A stretch of 64,000 nt of DNA from Euclidia mi (lineage: Eukaryota > Arthropoda > Insecta > Lepidoptera > Erebidae): NCBI GenBank assembly GCA_944739405.2, contig OX123205.2, forward strand, positions 33,934,475 through 33,998,474, read 5' to 3'. Each line of letters begins with the position of its first letter. Positions within the stretch are counted from its first letter, which is position 1. Both the position numbers and the translations under genes were made by a program. Positions 45,176 to 56,103 of the stretch are shown here, in pieces. A model generated the notes under the pieces. That model searched no databases and was not told the origin of the DNA. It worked only from the letters and a program-made list of their open reading frames with translations.

Positions 45176-46879
45176 ATGTAAAAAGACCCTTAACGAAAAC
45201 TGAAACCCCATATAGTACCAATTATTACGATCATTTTTTACTTCGGCACCATACCTGGGAAATTACTGGTTCAGGAGATATTGAGGCTCAAAGTCACGAA
45301 CTTTTTTTTTGAATTATTCCAAAATCGTGTTTAGAATGATAAATGTACACTTTCTGCCAAATAAACATAAACAAAATTTTCAATATTTCCCTAAAATAAA
45401 CGGCTTTAAAGTTCCCGACGCGTAAATCATAAATCATAAATTATTTATTTGCATGAAAATGGGTGTACAAAAGATGTTACAGTTTCGTTGAGTCCATTTA
45501 GCCATATTCAACCTCATCAGGTGTGCAAATTTAAAAATACTGTTTTTATTACGTAAATAGAATTCAGAAAAAAAATATATGTTATCAAAGGATTAGCTAG
45601 TATGTCAAATAGTTATCACCTCAGTCAGCAACAATAATACCCAAAGAGATTGGATAATATACATAGAGACCGTCCTAGTACTCCCAAATTGAACACAGTC
45701 AACTGACGTGTAAGATACAATTTAGACAATATTATGCCATCAAATTATATAACCTTAGTGATTTTTTCTTTTATAACAGTTCTATCATGATTTTGAATTT
45801 AGTCGTATAATATTTATATCGACTTTTCAAGTGTTGTAAAAAATCTTATCGATATGTCTATCCACCGTATATTTTTACCTCGTTATTTTTTAGATTATAT
45901 GTGCACGTGATAAAGATTTATAAAATAAGTGGATTGCTGCAGTATGTCGTGGAGAAAATTGGATGCCTAGAAAGCACCATAGAATTGTCGAATTGTCCCA
46001 AGCATTTTACTGCGGAATGTTTTTATAGTAATGACAGATGGCTCCTCCCTTCTAAACATATCAGTGTGAGTGCTTAAATAATTACTTGCTATTATTTAAA
46101 CTATCAGCAACAGTAATGAATTCCGAAGCTTGTTAGAATCCATCATATTACAAAAAGAAATAATGCACCTATAGAAAAAAATCTGATCTTTCTTTACAAA
46201 GACAGTAATATTTAAAAGACAGTAATTTGAAGGTTTGATAAGAATTGTCTGCTTTCATAGTCACGACTACTGAGTGGATATGCATTAAAATAAGGGAATC
46301 TTCATTTGAAAGAAATTTTGTTAAATGTCATCTACCCAGAGACCAAAACTTGGTTGTTCTTGTTCGACTAGTGGACTAATAATGTGCCGATCCCAAGATA
46401 AAATCGAAGGGCTAGTCTAGCCACAATTTTTTTCTCTCTAAATATTCTGTGTGTCACATGTACGACCGAAAAGTGTCCGATCCCGCACATACATTTTTTA
46501 CACATAGATTTGTATTACCTACACTATGTAATGAGAAAATTTCAATAAATTGATTATTGTTAATAACAAACCTTTGGGCACTATTCAAGGTTTTGTCTGA
46601 TTTATCTATTTTAAGTAAATTTTTATGATTTTTGCTTGATAAAATCCATGTCGACTATCTCCTATCCTTAAGAATTAATTTGGATATGCCATTCTCAGTT
46701 ATCATAATGCTTAAGCTATGAGTTTTGCTTTTATCTTAATTATTTGCTTTCTCTAATAAAAATATGTTATTGAGATTAGAGAGAGAGTAGGGGGTGATGA
46801 TTTATTTATTTAATTTAATTAATCCCACTTACAGCTTTCATTACAGCTGAAAAACTAACTATAAATAAGTATAAATAAA
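45175..46879. other. Unassigned DNA; possible LINE tail near 45430-45560
   Basis: No gene is seen. 45425-45560 has repeated 'aaatcataaatcataaatta' and 'tttgcatgaaaatgggtgta', reminiscent of a reversed LINE 3' tail. Confidence 0.35.
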
Positions 46880-47045
46880 CATTTATGCCGAGGGTGTCGT
46901 ATGAGGCGACTAAGAGAAACAAGAGAAGGCAATCTCGAAATAAAACCCTATACGAATACGTATGGCTAGTGTGGTATTATAGTAGGCCAAACCTCCACCA
47001 CGGAAGGTTAAAGACCAGAAGTGGACTTGAAAAGGCTGTTGATGC
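46880..47045 (+). repeat. D-type repeat
   Basis: 'gagggtgtcgtatgaggcga', 'aaccctatacgaatacgtat', 'gtgtggtattatagtaggcc' and 'agaagtggacttgaaaaggc' follow the D order to its 3' end. Confidence 0.6.
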
Positions 47046-47579
47046 GTAAAGAAAAATACCATGAAAATTAGAAAATAACGCCTCGAAAGATTATGTGCTA
47101 CTGAGTACCCATTTGAAACAAAAATATATAAGTTCAGTTTAAAAATGCAAGTTTGTGTAATAATTATTTAAAGACTGTCCATCAACAAGCGTTCTGACTG
47201 CTGTGGACATAAAGTTACGGAATTTAAAATGTTTAACATATAAATCATATACTTTACAAGTCCGTTTGATTTTGAACCTATATTGAAACTTTTCGATATC
47301 GATAGCGGATTTGCTCAGTCACTATTAAATTAAAAAGTTACGATATTTGTGTTCAAATTGTCTTTAGCCCTAACTGACAAACATAGTGCCATTCTTCTGG
47401 CAACTCTAATTTATCATATGAGTGAAGAGTGTAGCTATATTCAATTTGTTCTTAAAAATATCGTTCCTTCCATGTTTCAGTTATTCTTCTGTGATAATAC
47501 CATAATATAATGTCAAATGAGTCAATATTTCGAGAAAATGTCAAAAAACAAAAAATAATAATACAATAATTGAAATAAT
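47046..47579. other. Unassigned AT-rich DNA
   Basis: Nothing recognised. Confidence 0.4.
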
Positions 47580-49400
47580 TGAATATGGAGAATCCAAATA
47601 ATAATACGGGATAATATCATAATCAAATAAATGTTTTAGAGCCATTCACTTACAGAATATATCATTCTTTCAAGAAGTAGCAATTTCAGCTTTTTCTTGA
47701 ATTTTGATAGAGGAAGCTCTAGAATATCAGATGGTACTTTATAAAAGATTTTAACACACATGTAGTAACAGTTTCTTTGAAATAAAGTTGTCTTTGGCGC
47801 TACATCTAGTACAAGCCGTTCTCCACGTCTTGTGTTTCGATAATATACGTCTTTTGCCTTTAAAAATATATGAGGATTAGTTTTTACGAAGACGCATATT
47901 TCAAAAATATACATTCCAGGCAAGGGCAATATGTTAATTTTTTTAAACTGTGGTTTGCAAGATTCAAACGGTGGTATTCCAACTAAAGCCCTGATACATC
48001 TTTTTTGACACAAGAAAACCCTTTGTATATCAGTTGAATTTCCCCATAATATTAGACCGTATCTCAATATAGCACTTACATAACCATGGTAAGCTAGAAG
48101 TCCAGTCTGCAAGGTTGATGTAGCTCTTAGTCTATTAAGTACCTACGCGAAACTATTAACTTTATTACATACCCCATCTATATGGTGTTTCCAGTTGCAG
48201 TGCATATCAACCACTATACCCAGAAATTTGGTGTGTGACGATTCGTTTATTGTTGTATCATTGTGTACTAGTACCCTAGGAATTGCTGTTGATTGATAAG
48301 TTTGGAATTGTATGTATTGTGTTTTTGTTAGATTTGCATGCAAGTTGTTGTCTCTTAGCCATTTAACTACGGAGTCAATTGTGTTATTGATTTCTATATC
48401 GTCTTTACTTGGTATAATAATAGATACGTCATCTGCAAAGAGGATACATTTGTTTTGTGTAATGTCAGGCAGGTCATTTATGTACAGTAGGAAGAAAAGT
48501 GGCCCAAGCACACTCCCTTGCGGAACACCACAACCGTTTGTAATATAGTTTGATTGTTCCTGTTCCATCAGTACCTATATTAGCAATTTGAACACATTGC
48601 TCTCGGTTATTAAGGTAACTTTTAGTCCAACTTAATGCCGGACCTCTTACACCATAGTTCTCTAACTTTTCTATTAGTATTTTATGAGACACGAAGTCGA
48701 ACGCTTTCGACATATCAAAGAAAACGACAGTTGTAGCCTTCTTTTTATCGACATTTAAAAGTACATTATTGATTAGATCAAAAGTGGCGAGAGTAGTCGA
48801 TTTTCCTACCTGGAACCCATATTGTTCAGTTTTAATAAGTTTGAATTTTTCTAAGTATAAAGTGAGCCGTTTTTTCATGGCCTTTTCGAATATTTTGGAA
48901 AGCACAGGTATAAGTGTAATTGGCCTGTAATTTGACATTTCCAGTTTATCTCCTTTCTTGTAAAGTGGCTTAACTATTGACTTCTTTAATCTCTCTGGAA
49001 ATTCACCATGTTCAAAAGAGCGGTTAACTAGATACTTTAACAATGGTACCAAAACATATCTATTTTGTTTAATTATATGAGTAGGAATATTATCATATCC
49101 AACGGACTGCGTATTATTTAGAGATAGAATAATATTATTTATTTCTATTTCATTGAAGGGATACAAGAACATGCTACTATCTGCACGAATTTTATTTGTG
49201 TTTTTTACATTACCATTATTTTTTTCTGTGATGCTTATAAGATATTTATTAAACGCGTCGGCTACTTGAAGAGGTTTTTGTAGAGTATCTGATCCATATT
49301 TTATTTCCTTAATAAATTCATTGTCTACATTGTCACCAAAATTCTCGTTTATTAATTTCCAAGCAGCTCTACATACATTTTTAGCATTACTTATAATAAT
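47580..49400 (-). pseudogene. LINE ORF2: reverse transcriptase and carboxyl end
   Basis: This is the 3' part of the LINE that continues at 49633-50101 and 54908-56027. The first frame (49400 to about 48560) holds AAWKLINENF, VGYDNIPTHI, NYRPITLIPVLSKIFEKAM, QYGFQVGKST and the first catalytic Asp in FFDMSKAFDFVSH. After one frameshift near 48560 come GVPQGSVLGPLFF and the FADD box (ILFADDVSII), then the thumb region. A single TAG near 48143 interrupts the same frame, which ends with AILRYGLILWGNS and FKKKLKLLLLE at 47636. The AT-rich 3' untranslated part reaches about 47580. The group is jockey/CR1. Confidence 0.85.
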
Positions 49401-49632
49401 ATTCACACCAAGAACTTAGGGTCCCAAGCCAACCTCACCTGCAAGTGGTGCACCTGCCGATCAACGGACGAGGCTCTGGCAAACAAAATATCCCGATAAG
49501 CGGCAATAGGCTCGCCACCTATTACGTGGGATCAAAAAGTGTTTTGATTTTGGCGAAAAGGGGGCGTTTAATATGCCTCTGCCTACCCCTTCGGGGAAAC
49601 AGGCGTGAGTCCATGTATGTATGTATGTATGT
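49401..49632 (+). mobile_element. E-type SINE-like element inside the LINE
   Basis: The 232-bp element begins 'attcacaccaagaacttagg' and ends in TATG repeats. It is flanked by a 12-bp duplication, acttataataat (49389-49400 and 49633-49644). Its order is the E head ('gcaagtggtgcacctgccga'), the A-type middle ('ggcaataggctcgcc') and the shared tail ('ctgcctaccccttcgggg'). It has no tRNA-like boxes that I can see. Removing it restores the LINE frame (KIIIS to NAKNV). Confidence 0.85.
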
Positions 49633-50101
49633 ACTTATAATAATCTTGTTGGTTAGTTGTTGTGACTTAAATATACAGCGCCGTAATAACTTGGAGTAGT
49701 TAAGGAATTTAGTTTTACTTTCAGCAGTTCGTTGTCTGTAGTAATAAAACCTCAAATACCTCTTAGTTTTGCAACTACATTGTATACCTCTAGTAATCCA
49801 TTTATTATAAGTATTTTTACGTAAAATTGCTTTTCTATACAGATGGAAACATAAGTTAAAATATAGACATAGGTCCGTATGAAAATCATTGAAAGCTTTA
49901 TTTAGATTACCTTCATTGTAAACATGACTAAAAGTGAGGCTGCTTATGCATTGTTGGAATTTATACATGTTTTCTTGAGAGAAGTCTCTTTTAATTATGT
50001 AGTATTTAGAAGGTAAGGATGGTTTGTTCTTCAAAGACAAGCATAATACCTGTGCGGTATCATGGTCAGATAATCCAAGCTTAAGAATTTTTATTGTAGT
50101 G
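49633..50101 (-). pseudogene. LINE ORF2 middle part (end of endonuclease to RT start)
   Basis: From 50101 the frame reads KILKLGLSDHD, which contains the SDH box that closes the endonuclease. It continues with YYIIKRDFSQENMYKFQQ and NKAFNDFHTDL, a linker typical between endonuclease and reverse transcriptase, and ends QQLTNKIIIS at the SINE. It is one open frame in this piece. Confidence 0.85.
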
Positions 50102-50954
50102 TGAGACGGGGGGTCTCAGGTAGGATGTCGGGGTTCGAGAGAAACACTGCTAGGCTGAACAGGTTCTTTATTATGTCTCACTACCGCTTACATACAGTAT
50201 GACCGAACTAGGTAAGCACTGGCCTGAGCTGGCTGGAGTGTAGACTCCTGTTGCTCTCCGACGCTCGCAGGGTAGCTGCTCGAAGGGTCGCCGATGAGCT
50301 GGCCAAGGTGCGCTGCGCAGGCAGCTCTGTGGTCGATGTTCAGGCTGAGCGGGTCTCAGGCGGTGCAGCCGATGTGGGTCGAGCGGTCAGGCTCAGGCGT
50401 CCGTGGCCTGGCTGTAGGAGCTCGTAGGCAGGAACGGAGGCTTGGGGGGCAGCTGGCTAGTAGCGGCACGGCGCCAGCAGCTCGTGGCTTGTAGCCCGTA
50501 GGAAGAACGTAGCCCGTAGGAAGAACGTCAGCCCGTAGGAAGAACGTCAGGTGCAGTGAGCTCGTAGGGTGAACTGGAAACAGCATAGAGAATACACAAC
50601 AACCGGTCAGGAACAGGCTGTCCCTAGATCGGCTGTTATGCTTAGGAGACACAGATACTACAGACAGAACATATAGGCTCACAGACAACTAGAATATGCT
50701 TACCCCCAGCGGGACAGTAGATAGGAAGTAGAATGTAGAATAATCGCGAGGTGTAGCGGCAGCGTTCCGATGTCTAGGGAAAGTGACCATTCTACGACGC
50801 GCACCCATCTTATATAGGCATAAATCTATGACTCACAACTGCCTTTGGCTAGTGAATATGACCATATTTGGTAATATTGCGAACGATGTCTGGCTAAGCT
50901 GGCGTTAAGCGCCTGCGAGATATTATAACGCAATACGTGTAGTATTACGTTACA
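50102..50954 (-). repeat. 3' LTR
   Basis: Read on the minus strand it starts TGTAACG and ends CCGTCTCA (853 bp). It carries a reversed TATATAAG at 50809-50816, a reversed AATAAA at 50167-50172, and three tandem 18-19-bp units with 'agcccgtaggaagaac' (50491-50545). Confidence 0.9.
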
Positions 50955-50975
50955 ATACCCCGCTCTGTACAGCAG
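50955..50975 (-). promoter_or_regulatory. Polypurine-tract region (tentative)
   Basis: On the minus strand 'cagagcggggtat' directly precedes the 3' LTR, where the primer for plus-strand synthesis should lie. Its purine run is short. Confidence 0.35.
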
Positions 50976-51102
50976 GATTTTTCGTGTCTAGACAAGAAAA
51001 ATCCGTCTAACTAAGTCCTCCGAACTTCTGTAGATAGTGCTAAGTAGATAGTGACTATGAAACTCAAACTGCAGGTAGGTACAATGAAAGAATCTAGTTA
51101 GG

Positions 51103-52254
51103 TTAGGAATCAGTGTAGTTAATTAGTTTTAAATCTTTAATGTGCCAACTGCCAATAGATTTACCCGACGAATCCGCTAATTCGTATACTAGTGGTGACT
51201 TTTTAGCAATAATAGTACACTTGGTAAACTTAGGAGCTAGTTTTTTGCCAAATGATTTGTCGTAGGTTCTTTTCCACACAGTATCACCCACGTTAATACC
51301 AGCCGGTTTACGACGTAAGTTGTATGTGTGTGTATATAAAGTACTATTGTTTTGTTGTTTACGTGCGACACAAGTATCACACGAAGATATAAACTTAATA
51401 ATGTCAGCGTGCATTCCAGGCCAATAATAACGCTGCGCTAAACGTTTATACGTTTTAAAAATACCTAAATGACCCGCAGCGAGTTCCGAATGGTATTCTT
51501 TAATAGCGGTAGTTCTACCTGAGGTACGTAGGACCTCTTTCCAATCGAATACTTTACGCAATGTACATTTAGATACCATATATCTGTACAATTTATCATT
51601 CCTGATAGAATAATTAGGGAAAGATGTAGGTGAGTTTTTACAGCCATTGTAGATTGTAGTATACCACTGATCCGAGGTTATAGTAGTCTCGTTATCAGTG
51701 TTAGTATCAATAGCTGACACGGTAGCATTAACTTTATTAGGCAAGGTATTACTACGAGAGTAATTATTAGATAAAGAAACAGAGTTAATATAGTTTGGTA
51801 ACAATTTAAATCTTTTCCAGAAGTCAATACCTAAAATTAACAAACTAGTGACTTCTGGAATTACGTACGCTTTAAAGTTATAAGTTTTATTTTTAAAAGT
51901 GGTGGGTAGGTTGATATAGCCGATCGGTGTCAAACGATGACCACCCGCCGATCGAAAAAATATAGTAGGGTTGTCACACTTATTCAAAGGGAGATTAGTT
52001 TTAGAAATAAGTTTTATATGAGAATTATTGCCCAATATAGTCACGGCAGAACCTGAGTCAAGTAACCCAGTAAGGGGTAGATTCTTAATGGTTACATTAA
52101 CGTAGGGTCGAAAATCAGTATTAGGTTTTTGATCACGGATCGCAGCCACAGAATAACTGGAAAAATACACTTTTAGAGTGTTCAGCCAATTTTTCCAGTC
52201 TTCTTTGTCAAAATATTTAGGTTTAGAAGATGTACAAACGGTAGGGTTTGTCAT
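51103..52254 (-). CDS. Protease plus integrase end domains, RT and core missing
   Basis: The open frame of 383 codons starts at ATG 52254, the first in the frame. Residues 50-145 form a retropepsin-like protease with LLDSGSAVTIL (Asp66) and the second motif LLILGIDF (138-145). After a linker, WYTTIYNG and FPNYSIRNDKLYR (197-224) are pre-integrase text. These lead into the HHCC zinc-binding domain: His255, His262, Cys292, Cys295, with AQRYYWPGMHADI between. Residues 310-376 are the integrase carboxyl part (YNLRRKPAGINVGDTVW, then PKFTKCTI and WHIKDLKL). Reverse transcriptase, RNase H and the DDE core are absent, yet the frame stays open. The product could at most process protein or bind nucleic acid and could not copy the element. 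A deletion that stayed in frame by chance is the simpler reading. Confidence 0.85.
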   Translation of the reverse strand: MTNPTVCTSSKPKYFDKEDWKNWLNTLKVYFSSYSVAAIRDQKPNTDFRPYVNVTIKNLPLTGLLDSGSAVTILGNNSHIKLISKTNLPLNKCDNPTIFFRSAGGHRLTPIGYINLPTTFKNKTYNFKAYVIPEVTSLLILGIDFWKRFKLLPNYINSVSLSNNYSRSNTLPNKVNATVSAIDTNTDNETTITSDQWYTTIYNGCKNSPTSFPNYSIRNDKLYRYMVSKCTLRKVFDWKEVLRTSGRTTAIKEYHSELAAGHLGIFKTYKRLAQRYYWPGMHADIIKFISSCDTCVARKQQNNSTLYTHTYNLRRKPAGINVGDTVWKRTYDKSFGKKLAPKFTKCTIIAKKSPLVYELADSSGKSIGSWHIKDLKLINYTDS

Positions 52255-52283
52255 CTTATTTGACGAACTACGATCCGAGTAAA

Positions 52284-53679
52284 TTAGTTTTTTGAAAAAG
52301 ATTTATTTTTACAGTTAGGACCATTTACGAACGTGACATCCCTAAGGCCACACTTAAAACATATCGGATAGCGTTCTCGCTTGCACGTCCCTAGTGAGTG
52401 ATCAGTTGAACAACATCGCGGACAAAACACACACCTCTTATTAGTTATTTTTGTAGGAACAGCTGATTTAGATATCATGTTGACATCATAGTGTTGCGGG
52501 TTAGGCACAGGTGTATCGTTCGGTTCGACATTTATAGATGCGACAGAAGCGTTTTTTTTTAGTTTAGACGGTTTATGGTACTGTGAATTATTATAGTGAC
52601 CGTGCGTGTCCTTTTTATTTATGTAAGCTAAATCAGGTGCTACTGTGTTAGACGTAGGGTGACTAGGTTCGTGAAATTGTGCACTTAAACACTGGAACCT
52701 GTCATAGTTTAGTCATAGTGTTTTTAGAGTGTCTATAGTGTCTATAGCCGTAGTACATGAAGCTAGTACTGTAGAATAACACGGTCTAATATTGTGAAGC
52801 AATATATTTAATTTTTCATGTTCGGTTAGTACCGTGTTCGGTGACAATCGCGCAAAAAGTTGGAACATAATTGATAAGTAGATGATTATACCCTCAGTTT
52901 GCCCTTGAGTACGATTACGAATCTCGGCTAAAAGTTTATAATCATAGTCGTACGGTGTAAAATCAGCTGTGAGTTTACTAGCTAGTTCGTCCCATGTAGA
53001 AATGGAATTTTAACACCGCGAAACCAGTGTAACGCATTACCAGTAAAAATTTCGGACGCGTAATCGAATAATCTATTGGCAGGTAGATTTCTAACCGTCC
53101 TAAATTCCGTCACGCGTTGTAGAAATTCACGAACGCAGCCTGTTCCGTCGAATTTGAGTTTCGATAGTTCGCCAACCCTCAAATGCTCACAGTGGACAGT
53201 TACCGGAGTCGACGCTGCCTGTGCAGGGGTTGAATCCGTGCAAGTCATCGTGGCTCCGACTTCCGCCGACGGAATATTCGAGTGTTCTATCTTAGATAGC
53301 TCTGCCGACAGCATCCGAAAGCGTTCAGTCAGGATATTTTCTTGCCGTATTTAGGTTCGGATTTGTCTAATCTGCCCAATCTGTGGTAGACCTGGTTGTG
53401 CAAAGCCGTAGTTCGCTTAGCCAAGTTGTGGTCGTATAGCTCCTTAAGGGAAGAGATTCGCGAATCTAAATCGGTAACTGACAGGCTAGCTCCCTTGAAG
53501 TCGTCTGCTATGTCTAGGCCTGACTCTAGGATTTCGTCATTCGGAATCAGCTCGAGTAGTTTAGGTAGCTGCTTCCGTAAACCTAAAACAGAGGTAGCCG
53601 GCTCCTCTCCGCGAATAGCGACCTCGTTGGCCAATTCATTTTTATTAAGTAGAAAGTACTTGATAGGGTTAGTGCTCAT
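52284..53679 (-). pseudogene. Gag, two frameshifts and one stop
   Basis: The start is the ATG at 53679 (MSTNPIKYFLL), after the leader. The first frame runs to a stop at about 53329. A shift leads into 53326-52990, with the retrotransposon gag core (LSKLKFDGTG, FLQRVTEFRTVRNLP, DYASEIFTGNALHWFRG). A second shift near 52990 leads to WDELASKLTADF and RNRTQGQTEGII. A TGA near 52705 then interrupts the same frame, which continues to two zinc-knuckle-like motifs. The first is CPRCCSTDHSLGTC (CX2CX4HX4C); the second, CFKCGLRDV ending PNC, lacks the His. Gag would package RNA in cytoplasmic particles; this copy is broken. Confidence 0.8.
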
Positions 53680-54069
53680 GATGATATAAAATAAGTATGA
53701 TAGAAAAGAACGTAAGTATATTACAGCCCTCCGTGTGCAATAGTTCTGCTTTACAAAGAAACTACGACGATTCGGTGTAAAAATGTAGACAACAGATAGT
53801 GACTTGCAAAAATAAAAAATGGTTATTTCAAATTGCGAACAGTTACGTAGGGAATCGGTAGTTGAAATTTGAATTAGACAATAGTAAGATAACACATAAT
53901 AGGTATACAAGAACAGAAATTAAAGATAGACAGCAATACACAGATACACACAAGTTAGATATTACGTACCAGTTCGCTGATGTCTGCACCTCCTCGTTTA
54001 CAAAGACTGACCTCCTAAACAAGAACAACTGCAGTAATTGGAAGTGAGACAAATAGAGTTGGGCGCCAC
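53680..54069 (-). other. 5' leader of the LTR element
   Basis: Untranslated stretch between the 5' LTR and the gag start. Small frames here are not convincing. Confidence 0.6.
54049..54068 (-). promoter_or_regulatory. Primer-binding site
   Basis: One base inside the 5' LTR the minus strand reads TGGCGCCCAACTC. It begins with TGG, complementary to the CCA end of a tRNA, as expected for priming minus-strand synthesis. The tRNA identity is not assigned. Confidence 0.6.
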
Positions 54070-54907
54070 TGAGACGGGGGGTCTCAGGTAGGATGTCGGG
54101 GTTCGAGAGAAACACTGCTAGGCTGAACAGGTTCTTTATTATGTCTCACTACCGCTTAAATACAGTATGACCGAACTAGGTAAGCACTGGCCTGAGCTGG
54201 CTGGAGTGTAGACTCCTGCTGCTCTCCGACGCTCGCAGGGTAGCTGCTCGAAGGGTCGCCGATGAGCTGGCCAAAGTGCGCTGCGCAGGCAGCTCTGTGG
54301 TCGATGTTCAGGCTGAGCGGATCTCAGGCGGTGCAGCCGATGTGGGTCGAGCGGTCAGGCTCAGGCGTCCGTGGCCTGGCTGTAGGAGCTCGTAGGCAGG
54401 AACGGAGGCTTGGGGGGCAGCTGGCTAGTAGCGGCACGGCGCCAGCAGCTCGTGGCTTGTAGCCCGTAAGAAGAATGTAGCCCGTAGGAAGAACGTCAGC
54501 CCGTAGGAAGAACGTCAGGTGCAGTGAGCTCGTAGGGTAAACTGGAAACAGCATAGAGAATACACAACAACCGTTCAGGAACAGGCTGTCCCTAGATCGG
54601 CTGTTATGCTTAGGAGACACAGATACTACAGACAGAACATATAGGCACACAGACAACTAGAATATGCTTACCCCCAGCGGGAAGTAGAATGTAGAGTAAT
54701 CGCGAGGTGTAGCGGCAGCGTTCCGATGTCTAGGGAAAGTGACCATTCTACGACGCGCACCCATCTTATATAGGCATAAATCTATGACTCACAACTGCCT
54801 TTGGCTAGTGAATATGACCATATTTGGTAATATTGCGAACGATGTCTGGCTAAGCTGGCGTTAAGCGCCTGCGAGATATTATAACGCAATACGTGTAGTA
54901 TTACGTT
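54070..54907 (-). repeat. 5' LTR, outer 3 bases missing
   Basis: It matches the 3' LTR throughout, with about ten substitutions and a 12-bp deletion at 'cagcgggaagtagaatg'. The reversed TATATAAG lies at 54765-54772 and the reversed AATAAA at 54135-54140. At the outer end 'acgtt' is followed by LINE sequence instead of ACA. Confidence 0.9.
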
Positions 54908-55500
54908 GCCTCTTTTTATATTGCTAATTATATGGTCAATGCATGAGTTAAGTCTGGTTGGTTCCGTAACATGTATAGTCAAATTATAATTATTTAAAAT
55001 GTAATTTAAGTCCTGTACGGTTTTATTTTTGATTAATGTGTTAATATTGAGATCACCTGTCAAAACAATTTTATGTTTACTATATTTACTGTAAAATAAT
55101 AACTTATAAAGTAATTTGTCAAGATAACCTAAGAATAAATCCACATGTGACTGCGGCGTGCGGTAAATACATAGTACCACCATTATTAAATAAACCACTT
55201 CAATAGCACAACATTCAAACACCATTTCTTTATCAAAGTTTTTTATGATACCTATCTCTCTACATATGATGCCTTTTTGAATAAAGATACAAGTACCACC
55301 CCTTCCTTTTTCTCTACAATATCTAGAAACAAGGGTATACCCTGAAATTTTTGCATTTCTTATATTGCTAGCCGTTAAGAAAGTTTCAGAAAAACAGAGT
55401 ATATCTGGTAAGTTATTTTGTTTTTCCATTTCATGTAATGTTATTTCTATTGCATCCCTTTTTGATAATAACCCTGCTATATTTTGAAGTAATATTTGAA
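54908..55500 (-). pseudogene. LINE endonuclease, 5' part of ORF2
   Basis: The minus frame reads FQILLQNIAGLLSKRD, LCFSETFL (catalytic Glu), RGGTCIFIQKG, VVLCIYRTPQS, VLTGDLNINTL (GDFN-like), and CIDHIISNIKRG at the LTR junction. The closing SDH box is on the other side of the LTR element at about 50065. Apart from this insertion the domain is open. Confidence 0.85.
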
Positions 55501-55505
55501 ATGAG

Positions 55506-56027
55506 TTATTTGTGCTTGGATCGAAAAAAAATATTTTTATCAGTTGGCTTCTGCGGAGATATGTTTTTATGAGAGAAGTAATAGGGAATGGTACCCTTAC
55601 GTGGTTTATTTATTATTTTATTGTTGGAATTTGTTGTGGTCAACCTCGGGTCTTTATGTTCTTTATGTGTGTTCTTTATTATGGGTTTAAAATAAAAGGG
55701 AATTGTACCTTTTTTTGATGCAAATACAGGGTTACGGCTATTGTTGCATATTGTCAGAGACATGGAATGTATATCTTTTAGCCCTCTGTTATTGTAATGA
55801 AGATACTTTTGATAATAATCCCTAAAGTCAACAGATTCATTGATTTTATTTATCTGTAGCTCTAAACTATAGATATCTATAAAAGAACAATATTTAAACT
55901 GAGCGCAACATAACTTTAACATGTTCTTTAGCATTTTTTCATTTAGATGTTTGTTTTGGACTACATTTAAAACGAGGACGTGGTGATTTTGAAGGAGTTT
56001 GAGTGTTGCTGAGAGCTCAATCAATAC
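55506..56027 (-). pseudogene. LINE ORF1-like carboxyl part (possible SGNH/esterase-like)
   Basis: The open minus frame upstream of the endonuclease contains LLQNHHVLVLNVVQNKHLNE, KYCSFIDIYSL, and later Lys/Asn-rich text with two similar motifs (KKGTIPFYF and RKGTIPYYF). I have seen this type of segment as the end of an esterase-like domain in insect CR1-group elements, but that is memory, not a search. The stop at 55506 lies about ten bases from the endonuclease frame. The frame extends in the same phase into the E-head-like text at 56028-56103, up to a TAG near 56099. Confidence 0.5.
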
Positions 56028-56103
56028 ATGGGTTGGATTGCTGTCGTGTTGCAGGTGAGGTTGGCTTGGGGCCCTAAGTTCTTGGTGGGAACCCTATGCA
56101 CCC
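56028..56103 (-). repeat. Sequence matching the E-type head, joined to the LINE
   Basis: On the minus strand 'ggttcccaccaagaacttag' and 'gccccaagccaacctcacct' match the head of the elements at 17570 and 49401. It then runs directly into the LINE frame at 56027. Confidence 0.7.

Larger units (their letters stand above)
50102..54907 (-). mobile_element. LTR retrotransposon (Ty3/Gypsy-like), internally deleted
   Basis: The 4.8-kb element is oriented right to left: 5' LTR 54070-54907, primer-binding site at 54068, gag 53679-52284, a short pol-like frame 52254-51103, 3' LTR 50102-50954. It sits inside the endonuclease region of a LINE. The internal region is only about 3.1 kb and lacks reverse transcriptase, RNase H and the integrase core. 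The LTRs differ at about ten bases plus one 12-bp indel by eye, so the insertion is recent. No target duplication is clear because the outer end of the 5' LTR has lost three bases. Confidence 0.9.

Noticed and set aside
50294..50688. Frames of 66 and 110 codons repeated in both LTRs
   Set aside because: They lie within the LTRs and are duplicated with them; composition reflects GC-rich tandem units.
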